This document shows positions 48,265 through 57,786 of a stretch of 64,000 nt of DNA, one piece after another (the stretch's first letter is position 1; every line of letters starts with the position of its first letter). Under the pieces are notes generated by a model. The model saw only the letters and a program-made list of their open reading frames with translations, had not been told where the DNA came from and made no database searches. The stretch is from contig CM032228.1 in assembly GCA_019009955.1 (NCBI GenBank), positions 210,959,001-211,023,000 on the forward strand, read 5' to 3'. The position numbers and the translations under genes were made by a program. The stretch comes from Riptortus pedestris. Lineage: Eukaryota > Arthropoda > Insecta > Hemiptera > Alydidae.

Positions 48265-49765
48265 TCCATTTTTTAATTGATTGAAACACAATACAATAAT
48301 TTCTATTAGTCAGTATGATTGATGGTTTTTTTAAAAAAAATATTTATTGTTAAATTTGAGCTAGCTATTTGTATTGTGTATTCTTACTCCTTATAGGGTT
48401 GCTAATAAGATGTTAATTAAGAATCAACAAATTGTGTCTAACATACAGTATTTGCTACTTCTTTTTATATTCCTTTCCACGGATTTTTAGCTCAATTCAA
48501 TTATCATTTAGCGATTTGTGGGTTATCTGTAATAAATGCAATATTTATATGAGTGAAGAGACTTAGGAAGTGTTGTTAACAGTTAAGGCGAGTATAAATA
48601 AGAGTTGAGGCTATTCAGACCCGAATCGTGAGAGCCGTTCTCTTCCTATAAAGTTGAGGTATTCATTTATTCCTTTCATTATTATTCCGCCAATATTGCC
48701 ATATTCAAATGGCTCCCATTGCCATGTGAACTATTTGTATTCGATCTGAGACCCGGCGGTCGCTCCTCTTCTAGAATCCTCTTCAAATCAACATTACACA
48801 TCCTAAGGGGAGTGAGCTAGGGAATTCTCTCCAGGCGAGGCTATAACTGGAATTCGAGTCCTGAGAGTTCCCGGCTGGAATTTCGTTCTGGAGTATATGC
48901 AAACGGGGGTTACAGGAAAGGGTGAGGGTTGCTCAGCCCTCCGCCTTCCCTATAGTCTCTCACATTTTCCTCTTTTCCCCTGAATTATTGTATGTATAAA
49001 TCTCATAAAGGCCTGTACCTATCTCGCCCTGTAAAGGCACACTTTATTTTCTCTCGTAACACGGCTTCCTATCTAAATAATATCTTGTTTCTATTGGATT
49101 TTCTTCATTGCCAGGCCATTTTATTCTCAATTCTATTTTTGCTGGTGCTCCACGTTTTTCTAAGAATGATTATAGCGCTTAGGATCAAAATTTGATTTAA
49201 TTCAATTTAATGTTTTGTAGTCTAAAAAGTATCGACCAAGTATTTACCTAGGACATGTTTTTACATTTATATATTTACCACCCATTGCTGACATGCTAGT
49301 GCCAAAAAGCTTTATACAACAATTAAATTTAGAATTTGTTAAAAGAATTTACTTAGGTTTTCTTTTCTTAAATATTCTAAATAGGTATTGTTAATGTTTG
49401 GCAGAATATATATATACACACATATATATGACCATTATTACCCCACGACTTTAGGTTTACATTGGGTAATTTCTAAGGGAGTAATAGAAGTAAGAATTTA
49501 GAAATTATGTGTTCTATGTTAAATACATAAACACATCATTCGTTGGGACATAGGGAAGACTCTATGTTTGGGAAATATGCATCTGTCAAGCAATTTCTGT
49601 GTAATTGACGTTTTATGTTTTAATAGTTGTTGATGTTTTTGTATAATGTAGAAAGCAAAACTTAGAGATAACAACCTACCCCAATGCACCCACACAAGCA
49701 TTTATGCTCCAACCTGATTTCTAGAGTATTGTCATGACGTAAAATACTAGGATCTTAGAAAAAAA
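48263..49765. other. No gene; GC-richer patch
   Basis: 48600-48980 is clearly less AT-rich than its flanks and carries GAGTATAAATAAGAG (TATA-like) at about 48590. No open frame continues through it, so a promoter is possible but unsupported. Confidence 0.35.

Positions 49766-49767
<2 letters not shown>

Positions 49768-49823
<56 letters not shown>
49768..49823. repeat. (TA)(CA)n(TA) microsatellite
   Basis: ATATATATA, about 15 CA units, then about 10 TA units. Confidence 0.9.
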
Positions 49824-50018
49824 TGTTGAAGAGATAATTATTGATCTATTTTTGAATATCCTTTAAATCGTTGACATCAAACTAGCTGTTGAATAATGCC
49901 CTATTAAATAATAATCCAAACGTTGAAGAATTATTATTTTCATGATGATGATTATTTTGCTCCCTGCAATTAGTGTACAGCCACTTTAATTAGTTTAAAG
50001 AAGTTGTGATGTAGTTTT

Positions 50019-50146
50019 ATTATTATTTATTAACGTCCACTTTTTGCAAAAGGCTAATTGGGAAGGGTTATCTACAGGTTACCGCCCTTTTCTAGCCAGG
50101 GTGGGATTTAGGATGTTATTTAATGAATTTCGTCACTAAATAATTT
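50019..50146 (-). repeat. tRNA-derived SINE, 3' half
   Basis: ATTATTTATTAACGTCCACT, GCTAATTGGGAAGGGTTATC, TACAGGTTACCGCCCTTTTC, TAGCCAGGGTGGGATTTAGG and TTAATGAATTTCGTCACTAA match the copy at 7611. The tRNA head is lost. Confidence 0.75.
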
Positions 50147-51090
50147 TAAGCCTTAGAGGTTCTGTATTTAATTAATTAGTGTATGGAGCCATTGCTCATT
50201 ACATGTTTGTGCTTTACGGACTGAAAAGATCTGTAATCAGGCTCAAAATTTACTCTTAATAGTACATTTCAGTGCAATTTTAAAATAGTTTTTCACTCAT
50301 TAATCATGGATTCTATGACCTCCGGTTTTATCGAAAATTAAATGTAATTTTATTTAGTCTGTATAATCAGGGTTTTCCAACATTGTCTCCTATTTATTGC
50401 CTGAGAGTGTTTTCTTGGCAAGCTTTCTGACGAATATTCATTATTGTGTTAGAGATTATTAGTAGATTGTTGTTCAGGTTTTACTTATAAATAAATAAAA
50501 AATAACAATACACAAATAAATTATGTGTGAGTGTATATATATATATATATATACGTAGATGAAATATATGTGTAGAAAGACAAGAGTGCCTATCCCGCGT
50601 CAGTTTTTGAATTAGTGCCAAAGACACTCCCTCGACTCATGTCATGACTATTACCAATACTAACTGCATACTTATGCTGATCACCCTGAAGGCCTTCATC
50701 CTCCCGCCGCTCTCTCTATCACTAATGGCTGTCTCATCTTTTTATTTGGAAGTAATTTCCATCAGCATTCCCCTTCATTATGCACGCTATACGCTCAAAA
50801 CAATACAAACGTTAATGTTTTCAACGAAGATGCCTGCTACTTTATTGTCTTCTATTCAGAATAGTTTCTGTTAAAAGTTAGCAATTGAACCAGTTATGTA
50901 TGAACCATTTTGAATATTACTCAAATAAGTTCATTCGCAATAACCGAAGGCTACCTTTTAGTCATCTGCCCGCAAATAAAGACTGGATGTTTTTTTTAAA
51001 CTTTTGTCAGTATGCCATTATTTGGATTTGTGAAGCATATAGGTCTAACTGGATGTGCATTTGGGTCTAGTTACGAAGTATGTTCATGAA
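50147..51090. other. No gene recognised
   Basis: AT-rich with a short (TA)n at 50535-50553. Frames at 50644-51070 have no recognisable motifs. Confidence 0.4.
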
Positions 51091-51100
51091 CAGTTTAGAG

Positions 51101-51667
51101 CATATGTGGGCAACGATCGGCCATCGGTAAAGTTTGATCTGGCCCGCGAAATATTTTGAAAAACCCAATTAAACAAAAATATTACACTCCTTACTCCAAA
51201 TGAGGAAGATGAGGAGAGATTTGTGCGTTTGACAGTACTTATAAATGCGATCAGTTCTTTTCATTGATGAAAGTTAATAAATTAAAACATCGTACAAGGC
51301 TGACTGAAGATAATTTGGAAAGTTCTTTTCGTCTTTTTATCTGTGGAATTAATCCAAACATCGATGGACTAGTTTCCTAAATTCAAGCTCGTGTCTCATT
51401 GAATTCGTTGTCGCTATTTAACTTTCGTTGTTTGTAATAATTTTAAATTTTATGACTTAATTATAATATGGTACCTAATTTTTTCATTTCATTTTGTTAT
51501 TTTTAATAAATTATATTATAATTACATTATCGTATAATTTCATGTCTGATGTCTATCACTAAAAATTATGGAGACTACTTTAAAATGCTCTACTTTCAAT
51601 AGCGGCCCGCGAACGTATTTGCACACTAAAGTTTGGCCTGCAACATGTGAAAGGTTGCCCATACCTG
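51101..51667 (+). mobile_element. hAT deletion derivative, 567 bp
   Basis: The left end CATATGTGGGCAAC and the reverse complement of the right end, CAGGTATGGGCAAC, are imperfect hAT-type TIRs. Next come GATCTGGCCCGCGAA on the left and GCGGCCCGCGAAC in reverse on the right. Flanking octamers GTTTAGAG (51093-51100) and GTTTAGTA (51668-51675) agree at 6 of 8 positions, consistent with a diverged 8-bp target duplication. Nearly all of the transposase has been deleted, but its C-terminus remains. Confidence 0.75.
51213..51380 (+). pseudogene. hAT transposase C-terminus (hATC) remnant
   Basis: Open from 51213 to TAA at 51378-51380. It encodes STYKCDQFFSLMKVNKLKHR and TRLTEDNLESSFRLFICGIN followed by PNIDGLVS. 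This matches the hATC dimerisation region of GTF2IRD2-like transposases (Y-x-C-E-Q-x-F-S-x-M-K ... R-x-R-L-T-D-E-x-L ... P-(N/D)-I). The intact frame within a small element suggests recent deletion or chance. It belongs to a different hAT lineage from the copy at 5817-7490. Confidence 0.75.
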
Positions 51668-51861
51668 GTTTAGTAGATGGAGAAGGACGACTTGCCATAG
51701 ACTGAAAATCTTTAATGCTGATTATTGAAAGCTACCTTAAAGTTAAGGATACGTTTATTTTTCACAATAACGTTGAAAACATAGGTATACATACTCATAT
51801 TTCTCTATATATTGCCTAATTTAGTCCATTTTATGTTAGTAAGACTATTCAGGGCGATTTA

Positions 51862-51990
51862 TTTGCTGCTCTTTTCTAGCCATGGTGGGATCATCTCCCC
51901 TTTAATACCCTTTGCACACGTAAGAATCAAACTCACGACTCAAAGTTAACCAAGTGTATCGAAGTCAACGCCTTAACACACGAGCCCTCT
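51862..51990 (-). repeat. tRNA-derived SINE, head half
   Basis: In reverse: CGTGTGTTAAGGCGTTGACT (box A side), GTCGTGAGTTTGATTCTTAC (box B side), then GGGATGATCCCACCATGGCT AGAAAAGAG. The 3' tail is missing. It complements the 3' halves found elsewhere. Confidence 0.6.
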
Positions 51991-52395
51991 TTTCTGTTTA
52001 ACTTATGTAAGGAGAAACACTGAAGGACTTAACCGAAACTAGGTTTCGAGGAGGATCTAATTACGTACCACTATTTCATATTAAAGAAATACTTTTTTTA
52101 TTTATTCATTTATACAGGAGCACCCGCCTCTTGGCGATTTGGCTCAAAGTTTCACAATGTAAAATGTAAACAAAATTATAGAAAAATAACAAAAACTGAA
52201 ATAACAAATAAAAAATTAAATACAACAAATAATCATTAAATACTAGTAATAAAGACAATTAATAAACAAGACATAAATAGACATTAGATGAACAAACATA
52301 AATAAACATTAGACTAGTAATAAGGACAATAATTTAAAAAATTTTAATAAAAAAATTATTTTCCTATATACTAGTACATTTATATATATATATAT
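51991..52395. other. LINE 3' tail scrap and AT-rich filler
   Basis: 52100-52150 in reverse (GCCAAATCGCCAAGAGGCGG then GTGCTCCTGTATAAATGAAT) resembles the 3' ends of Jockey-like LINEs. The rest, to 52395, is A-rich with a (TA)n at 52381-52399. Confidence 0.4.
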
Positions 52396-52399
52396 ATAT

Positions 52400-52990
52400 T
52401 ATTTTATTTATTTAGTTTTGTACCCCATAGCGATGGTGATTTGCATTATTAGGGGGATATCTTTACTCCTTCATGTGCTTACCTTTTTTTGTACTTTTAT
52501 ATTATGGAAAATATTTCTTTAATATCTCATTCTTTCTCATATCCGTGCTTTTTCCAAAGAATATAATAAAAGCTAACCCTTTTAAATCTTCTTAGGTATG
52601 CTGTAGACCTATTCTATTTTGTATTATATGTTTTTGTAAATGTTGATATGTTTTAGATATGTTAATATTTGTGGAATATATTGGCTGCTGTCAGTTAATA
52701 GTTCTGTCATATCGTGGGGTATGGGAAGGTTTTCTCGTTGGATGCAGTCTGTCAGTATGTGTTTTATCGTAAGGTGTTTGTTGCAGTATTTGCATATAGG
52801 GTTATCAGTCCTTGTCATTAAGTGTCTATGTGCCAGGTATGTGTGGCCGATCCTGAGTCTGGCAAGAACAACTTCCTCCCGTCTAGTACTCCTATGGCTC
52901 GATGGCTACTCCTTAATAGTACTTTTGTTACTCCGGAGGTGTTTCTTTACTTCCATCCATTCTGATTGCCATTTGTTTAATTAAAGTAAA
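52400..52990 (-). pseudogene. Jockey-like LINE ORF2 C-terminus and 3' UTR
   Basis: On the - strand: WQSEWMEVKKHLRSNKSTIK, a TAG stop, then RREEVVLARLRIGHTYLAHR, HLMTRTDNPICKYCNKHLTI and KHILTDC, the conserved post-RNase H region with its C-x2-C-x7-H-x4-C spacing. Coding ends near 52625. The 3' UTR contains ATCACCATCGCTATGGGGTA and ends CAAAACTAAATAAATAAAAT, the typical tail of this LINE group. One internal stop, probably TGG to TAG, otherwise well preserved. It is 5'-truncated, as is usual for target-primed insertion. Confidence 0.85.
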
Positions 52991-53514
52991 TATTAATTCT
53001 TGGAAATAAATTGAATTTTTTGTAATGTCAATGATTATTGACATATTCATATAAATGTATTACTGTTAGGTTACTAGGTGCTACATTGGTTTTGTTGCAC
53101 CAGAAAAGGAATGCTATTAGAATAGAAGGCAGATAACCTTGCACCTTGGGCAATCCCCTCCTACTGTACAACGCCTTTCTTTATGGCCGTCCCTACCTGT
53201 TTCCTGGAACCCCGCCCCCACGGAGGTAATTAAGGCTATCCTGGATTTGGGAGTAAGTCCTAGGATTAACATTAACCTCCATACATTTTATAGGATACTA
53301 GACTGTAGTGCGGTGCCGATTGTAAATTTCCAAATGTTTAGTTTTGAACGTTTCCAATACTCAAATATCTTTATTATAATTTATACCTGCAAATGTGTAT
53401 CTGACTTATGTCATTTTTACAGGAGAAATTATATTTTAGTGCTATTGATTTTTGTTGAATTCGATTAATGTTAATAGATTAATTAACTCGTTAAGTTTTT
53501 ATTTTAAATCGTTA
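52991..53514. other. No gene recognised
   Basis: 53135-53240 is GC-richer; an open frame 53139-53468 passes through it but has no family resemblance. Confidence 0.4.
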
Positions 53515-55439
53515 CTAGCTAAGGTACCCGGCGATGCCCGGGAAATCATTCTTGACTGACTAATGATGGTATTTTGATAGTAAGACTTCAATGTGTACAA
53601 TTACACTTCCCACCACAACGTAATGATTTTCCGAAATAGCCAACCCTGAAGGGTAACTTTTGGGGATTAATAGAATAGAAATTTTATTTTTGAAGGATAA
53701 ATGAAAATGTGTTTCTAATTTATCCCTCTACACTTTTTGACTCACCGTTTTTCAATAATTCAAACCATAATCATGCGTAGCATTTATTACAATTAAATAT
53801 CATCTATAATAAACATATTTCCTTTCAAAAGCCAATCCGAGCTCACATAGTTTAGGCAAAGTTTTGCGCGTATTATTATATTTGTATTAGTGAATCTCAC
53901 TGGAAATTGCTTCCAGTAATGCCAGACGGGAAATAAGGAAACTCAATTAAAGTGTAAGGCTCCCGTCATCTTCCGTTCCCGCATGGGACTTCTCAACATT
54001 CTTCTACTTATATTATTGATGCAAAACATTATTTTATAATTTATCTACCGGATGGAATTAAATAATAGTGGTACCCTGAAAATATCATATCGAGTTTAAA
54101 CGCATATTGTTTTTTGTCATAATGACATTACCATTAACGTTTAATTGTTATTATATTAGATATTTGTTTCAATAACTTCAAGGTACATTATAGAAATTAA
54201 ATAATGGAAATGCTCTTGTAGTTTAGATTTCTATTGGAAATAAATAACAAAGTTATTTTCTAGGAAAAATAAATAAATGAGGAGGGGATGACGAAGATTT
54301 ATAACCTCACTAATCCGAATCATACTTTGAACTATCATATAAGACGAAAACATAACATCATTTGTCATAATATTCATTTATTAAAACCCCTTAAATAAGT
54401 ACTAATATAATTATTGACTCCCGTTTAGCGTATATCCCGTGTTTAATTCATTTTACGACAAAAGTGAATGCACACAAAAGTTACTCTAAATAACAAAGTA
54501 AACAAATTTTGTTATGTGCACGTTTGCCGAAAAACAAATAGAAAATAAAAAAAACGGTTTTTTATTTCAGCCTCTCTTATAATCCCCACTCCCCTTTGAA
54601 CCTAAAATTTTTAATATAGCTTATAATCATGGAAGAATTAATGCTTATTCACATACCGAGTTTTGCTAAGTTCGGTTCAATCGTTAGTGCCCAACAAAAT
54701 TGTTGGCTCCCGCTTTAGATTTTAGTGTATATCTCGTTTATACTTTTCTATACGACAAAAGTGAATATAACAAAAGTTACTGAAAATAACAAAATAAACA
54801 ACTTTTGTCATGTGCATGTTTGTCGAAAAACCAATAGGAAACAAAATATCACTACTGTTAATTTCAGGTCTCCCTTACAAACCCCACTCCTGCTCGTCCA
54901 TAGAAATGTTGGTAGGGCTTATGATAATTAAGGCGTCAACTCTAATTAACATTCCGAGTTATATTTAGTTCGGTTGAGTCTTTTGAGCCCAATAAAATTA
55001 ATGACTCCCGCTATGGTTTTTAGCTTATAACTCATTTATACTTCGGCTTACGACAAAAGTGTATATAACAAAAGTTACTCTAAATATCAAAATAAACAAC
55101 TTCTTCTTTGTTCATATTTGCGAAAACCCAATAGGAAACGAAATATAGCTATTTTTAATTTCAGGCCTCCCTTATAACCCCCACTCCTGTTCGTCTCAGA
55201 GGATATTAATATAGCCTAAAGTCTAAGTTGGGTTAGTAGAAATATACATACCAAGTTTCATAAAATTCGGTTCAGCCGTTTATGCGTGAAAAGGTAACAA
55301 ACAAACAAACAAACAAACAGACACCAAAGAAACAAAATGCAGTTATGGTGTCTATGACATGTGAAACGAAAAGTTATGGTGAAATTTCGCGAAAAAAATC
55401 AATGTACAGACAGAGGTTACAATTTTATATATATATAGA
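53515..55439 (-). mobile_element. Non-autonomous Helitron, complete, 1,925 bp
   Basis: On the - strand the element begins TCTATATATATATAAAATTG (55439) and ends with the hairpin CCCGGGCATCGCCGGG, a short spacer and CTAG (53518-53515). It is flanked by A on the 5' side and T on the 3' side: the TC start, CTRR end and A-T insertion site of Helitrons. Internal sequence holds three tandem units of about 297 bp marked by CCCCACTC at 54587, 54885 and 55182. No Rep/helicase coding is visible. Confidence 0.85.
54430..55240 (-). repeat. About 297-bp tandem units inside the Helitron
   Basis: Each unit contains GACTCCCGCTTTAG-like sequence, ACGACAAAAGTGAATATAAC, AATAACAAAATAAACAACTT, CCAATAGGAAAC and TTTCAGGCCTCCCTTATAAC CCCCACTCC. 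Spacing of the CACTC marker is 298 and 297 bp. Units differ by scattered substitutions. Confidence 0.8.
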
Positions 55440-55480
55440 TTATTGAAATTTATAATGCATTTACTAAAATATCCTCTTAT

Positions 55481-55497
55481 TTTTGTTTCAGGTAAGT
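55481..55497 (+). promoter_or_regulatory. Second candidate recursive splice site
   Basis: TTTTGTTTCAG followed immediately by GTAAGT (AG at 55490-55491, GT at 55492-55493). The downstream 50 bp (TTTTTC...AATGTTTTTC...TGTGAGTA) resemble those after the site at 26229. Confidence 0.3.
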
Positions 55498-57330
55498 GTC
55501 CATGAGTTTTTCGCCAAATGTTTTTCTATGCTTCTGTGAGTAATTATTTCAGTACCACCATTATTATTTTGAATTCTGATATTCAATTAATATTGAACGC
55601 AAATTGATTTTCAGATTATGAGATTTAATTTTCATTTGGCTTGCCTATCCTATGAAACAATGCTTGTAGGAATTGCTGATCCAAATAGTTCTGTTCTGGA
55701 CATTAATTTATTAGTTATAACTGTGAGAAATAATTATCAAAAGTGTCAGGTTGTTATATCTCGCACGTTTTCAACTGAAAAGAAATTTGAACATCGAACT
55801 TCCTTTCTTTTGCCTTCTAATCAGAGTTTTTTGTTGTAATTAACGCAGTTGTGTGACACGAGATCAACATCAGAAAACAAATAATGTATTTTTGACTGCA
55901 CTTTTGGATCTGAATGTTTCACGTCTTTAGGACAATTAACCGTCAAGCTAAGAAGATCTTTATCTACCATTTAATACGAAAAATTGTGTTGTAAGAGTTT
56001 TGACTTTAGACCCTGACGAGGCAGGCCTGCAGTATCTGGAGACAATGAGGCCTTAATACGACCTTGGAGTTTTTATTTTTTTCTCCTTGTGCGACAAACT
56101 CTTGTGCTTTTTGAGTTAGTCTGTACCTCACATTACTTATTTTCTTCCCCCTGTAGACTGATGATTGTATTTGTGGGGCTGATGATATATACAATGCTAT
56201 ACTTTGGTGTGCATTGCTGTTTGAATATCTCTCTTATATTCGAAAGCTAATGTGCTTTATTAACATCCATCCACTTGATGCTACTATGGGTAATCTGGAT
56301 TAATGGTCTACAGGTTTCCACACTTTTATGAAGTATTTATTTAATGACATTTTTTTTAATGCAATTTAACACCTTCTTCTTACCTATCATTATCCTTAAC
56401 ATTGAATGTGGCTTACAGTTTCGAATTATTGAGAAGCTTTATCTTGAAATGTTCTTTTAATGATAGTTGTCAATGTATTTTGTTGTTGTCAAAACTATAA
56501 CATTTCTCTCGTAATTCATAGTTATAAATTAGCTTAAAACAATTCATTTCATAGGTGCTCTTTCAAAACACTACCCAATGTACTAGCTATGGCTGCTTTC
56601 AGTTACACAAAGATAGATAATTCCGGCCATTTTCAGCAGTAGGGCTCGTTAATTAATTTCTCTTTCTTTGAGCACCGGTCCGTTATTTTTTACTGTATCT
56701 CCCGTGTACGTTAAGTTAAGAAAACCATGACGATGGGCTCGTGGTTTTTGTTATTTTCTCTCCTTTTTCTCTCGTTGTTTCCTTTTTCTTCAGCTGCCTA
56801 AAACATAAGGGAGGAGAGAAAAGGTTGTAAAATCGTTGGCCCTTATTACTTTCTTCTGGATTATATAGGTTGGTGCAATATCTTTCCCTTGGTTGAGAGT
56901 TAGTCCCGAGGGAGTTATAGTAGCTGCTTGTCGATATTTCGTTTCTGTTGCTGGTACAGGCCACCCCAACCTCAGCCTCTAAGTATAAGCTACTTATTTA
57001 GCGAGAGTGTAGAACGGAGACAGGATTTGTTACTTAGAAGAGCCAATTCCCTTAAGTGGAGCTTGGGAGCCGATTCGAGCGGTTATTGGGTCTCAGAGGC
57101 ATTGCCTCCCACCACCGTCGCTTCCCTTTAGTGTCAGAGAGTCGCTCCGACTTTTGTGACCTCTTAGCTACTGTATTCTACGAACTCCCAGGGTATTAGG
57201 TTAAATATACACAATTACAATGGCTCATCAATTAGGGCAATTCAAATCTGGCATCTCGTCACCCTATTATTATATATTTCACGTAGGTTTAATAGCGGTG
57301 GGCGGTATAATATATAATTTTGATGAAAGA
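55498..57330. other. No gene; SINE scrap
   Basis: A 73-codon ATG frame at 55618-55838 is open but motif-less. 56253-56350 contains TTTATTAACATCCATCCACT and GGTCTACAGGTTTCCACACT, a diverged SINE 3' half in reverse. 56930-57130 is GC-richer without assignable coding. Confidence 0.4.
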
Positions 57331-57333
57331 CGT

Positions 57334-57650
57334 TTTAGACCAATGTTTTGATAATTTTATTTTCTCTTCTTCAGGGCTGTTAACAGATAGTTATAACATT
57401 GTATATATTGCTCATTGTTCTTTAAATACACAGTTACAGGGTGGTGTTTATGTTATTTGTAATTACCAAGCCTAGAATGACTGTACCTTAGTATTTAAGT
57501 CATTCTAGTCTTCGTAAGTACAAATAACGTAAACACGACTCTGTAACACTGTATTTAAATAACAATCTGCAATACATATATATAATGTAGTACCTCTTTA
57601 CAGCCCTGAAGAAGAGAAAATAAAATTCTCGAAATATTGGCCTAGACTAA
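57334..57650. repeat. Foldback element, about 150-bp arms, with hammerhead-like core
   Basis: The left arm (57334-57484) and right arm (about 57502-57650) are inverted copies meeting at CATTCTAG / CTAGAATG. Shared blocks include TTATTTTCTCTTCTTCAGGG, TTTAAATACA, GTTACAG and TTATTTGTA. On the + strand of the right arm, CTGAAGA (57606-57612) is followed by an 18-bp segment with a 5-bp stem (GAGAA/TTCTC) and GAAA (57631-57634), matching the CUGANGA - stem II - GAAA core of hammerhead ribozymes. Stem III and the cleavage site are not clear. Confidence 0.75.
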
Positions 57651-57731
57651 AGCTTCTTGATCAACATTGACCACAAACCTCAACAAACAACCATAACACC
57701 AATAATAATAACCTGGTCGAAACATCTATAC

Positions 57732-57735
<4 letters not shown>

Positions 57736-57784
<49 letters not shown>
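57736..57784. repeat. (TA)n microsatellite
   Basis: Uninterrupted TA for about 49 bp. Confidence 0.9.

Positions 57785-57786
<2 letters not shown>

Noticed and set aside
53139..53468. 109-codon frame with a proline-rich start
   Set aside because: No ATG at the start, only its first third is GC-richer, and the rest is AT-rich noise.
55618..55839. 73-codon ATG frame after an AG
   Set aside because: Open but without recognisable domain or coding-like composition; length is within chance for the number of frames examined.
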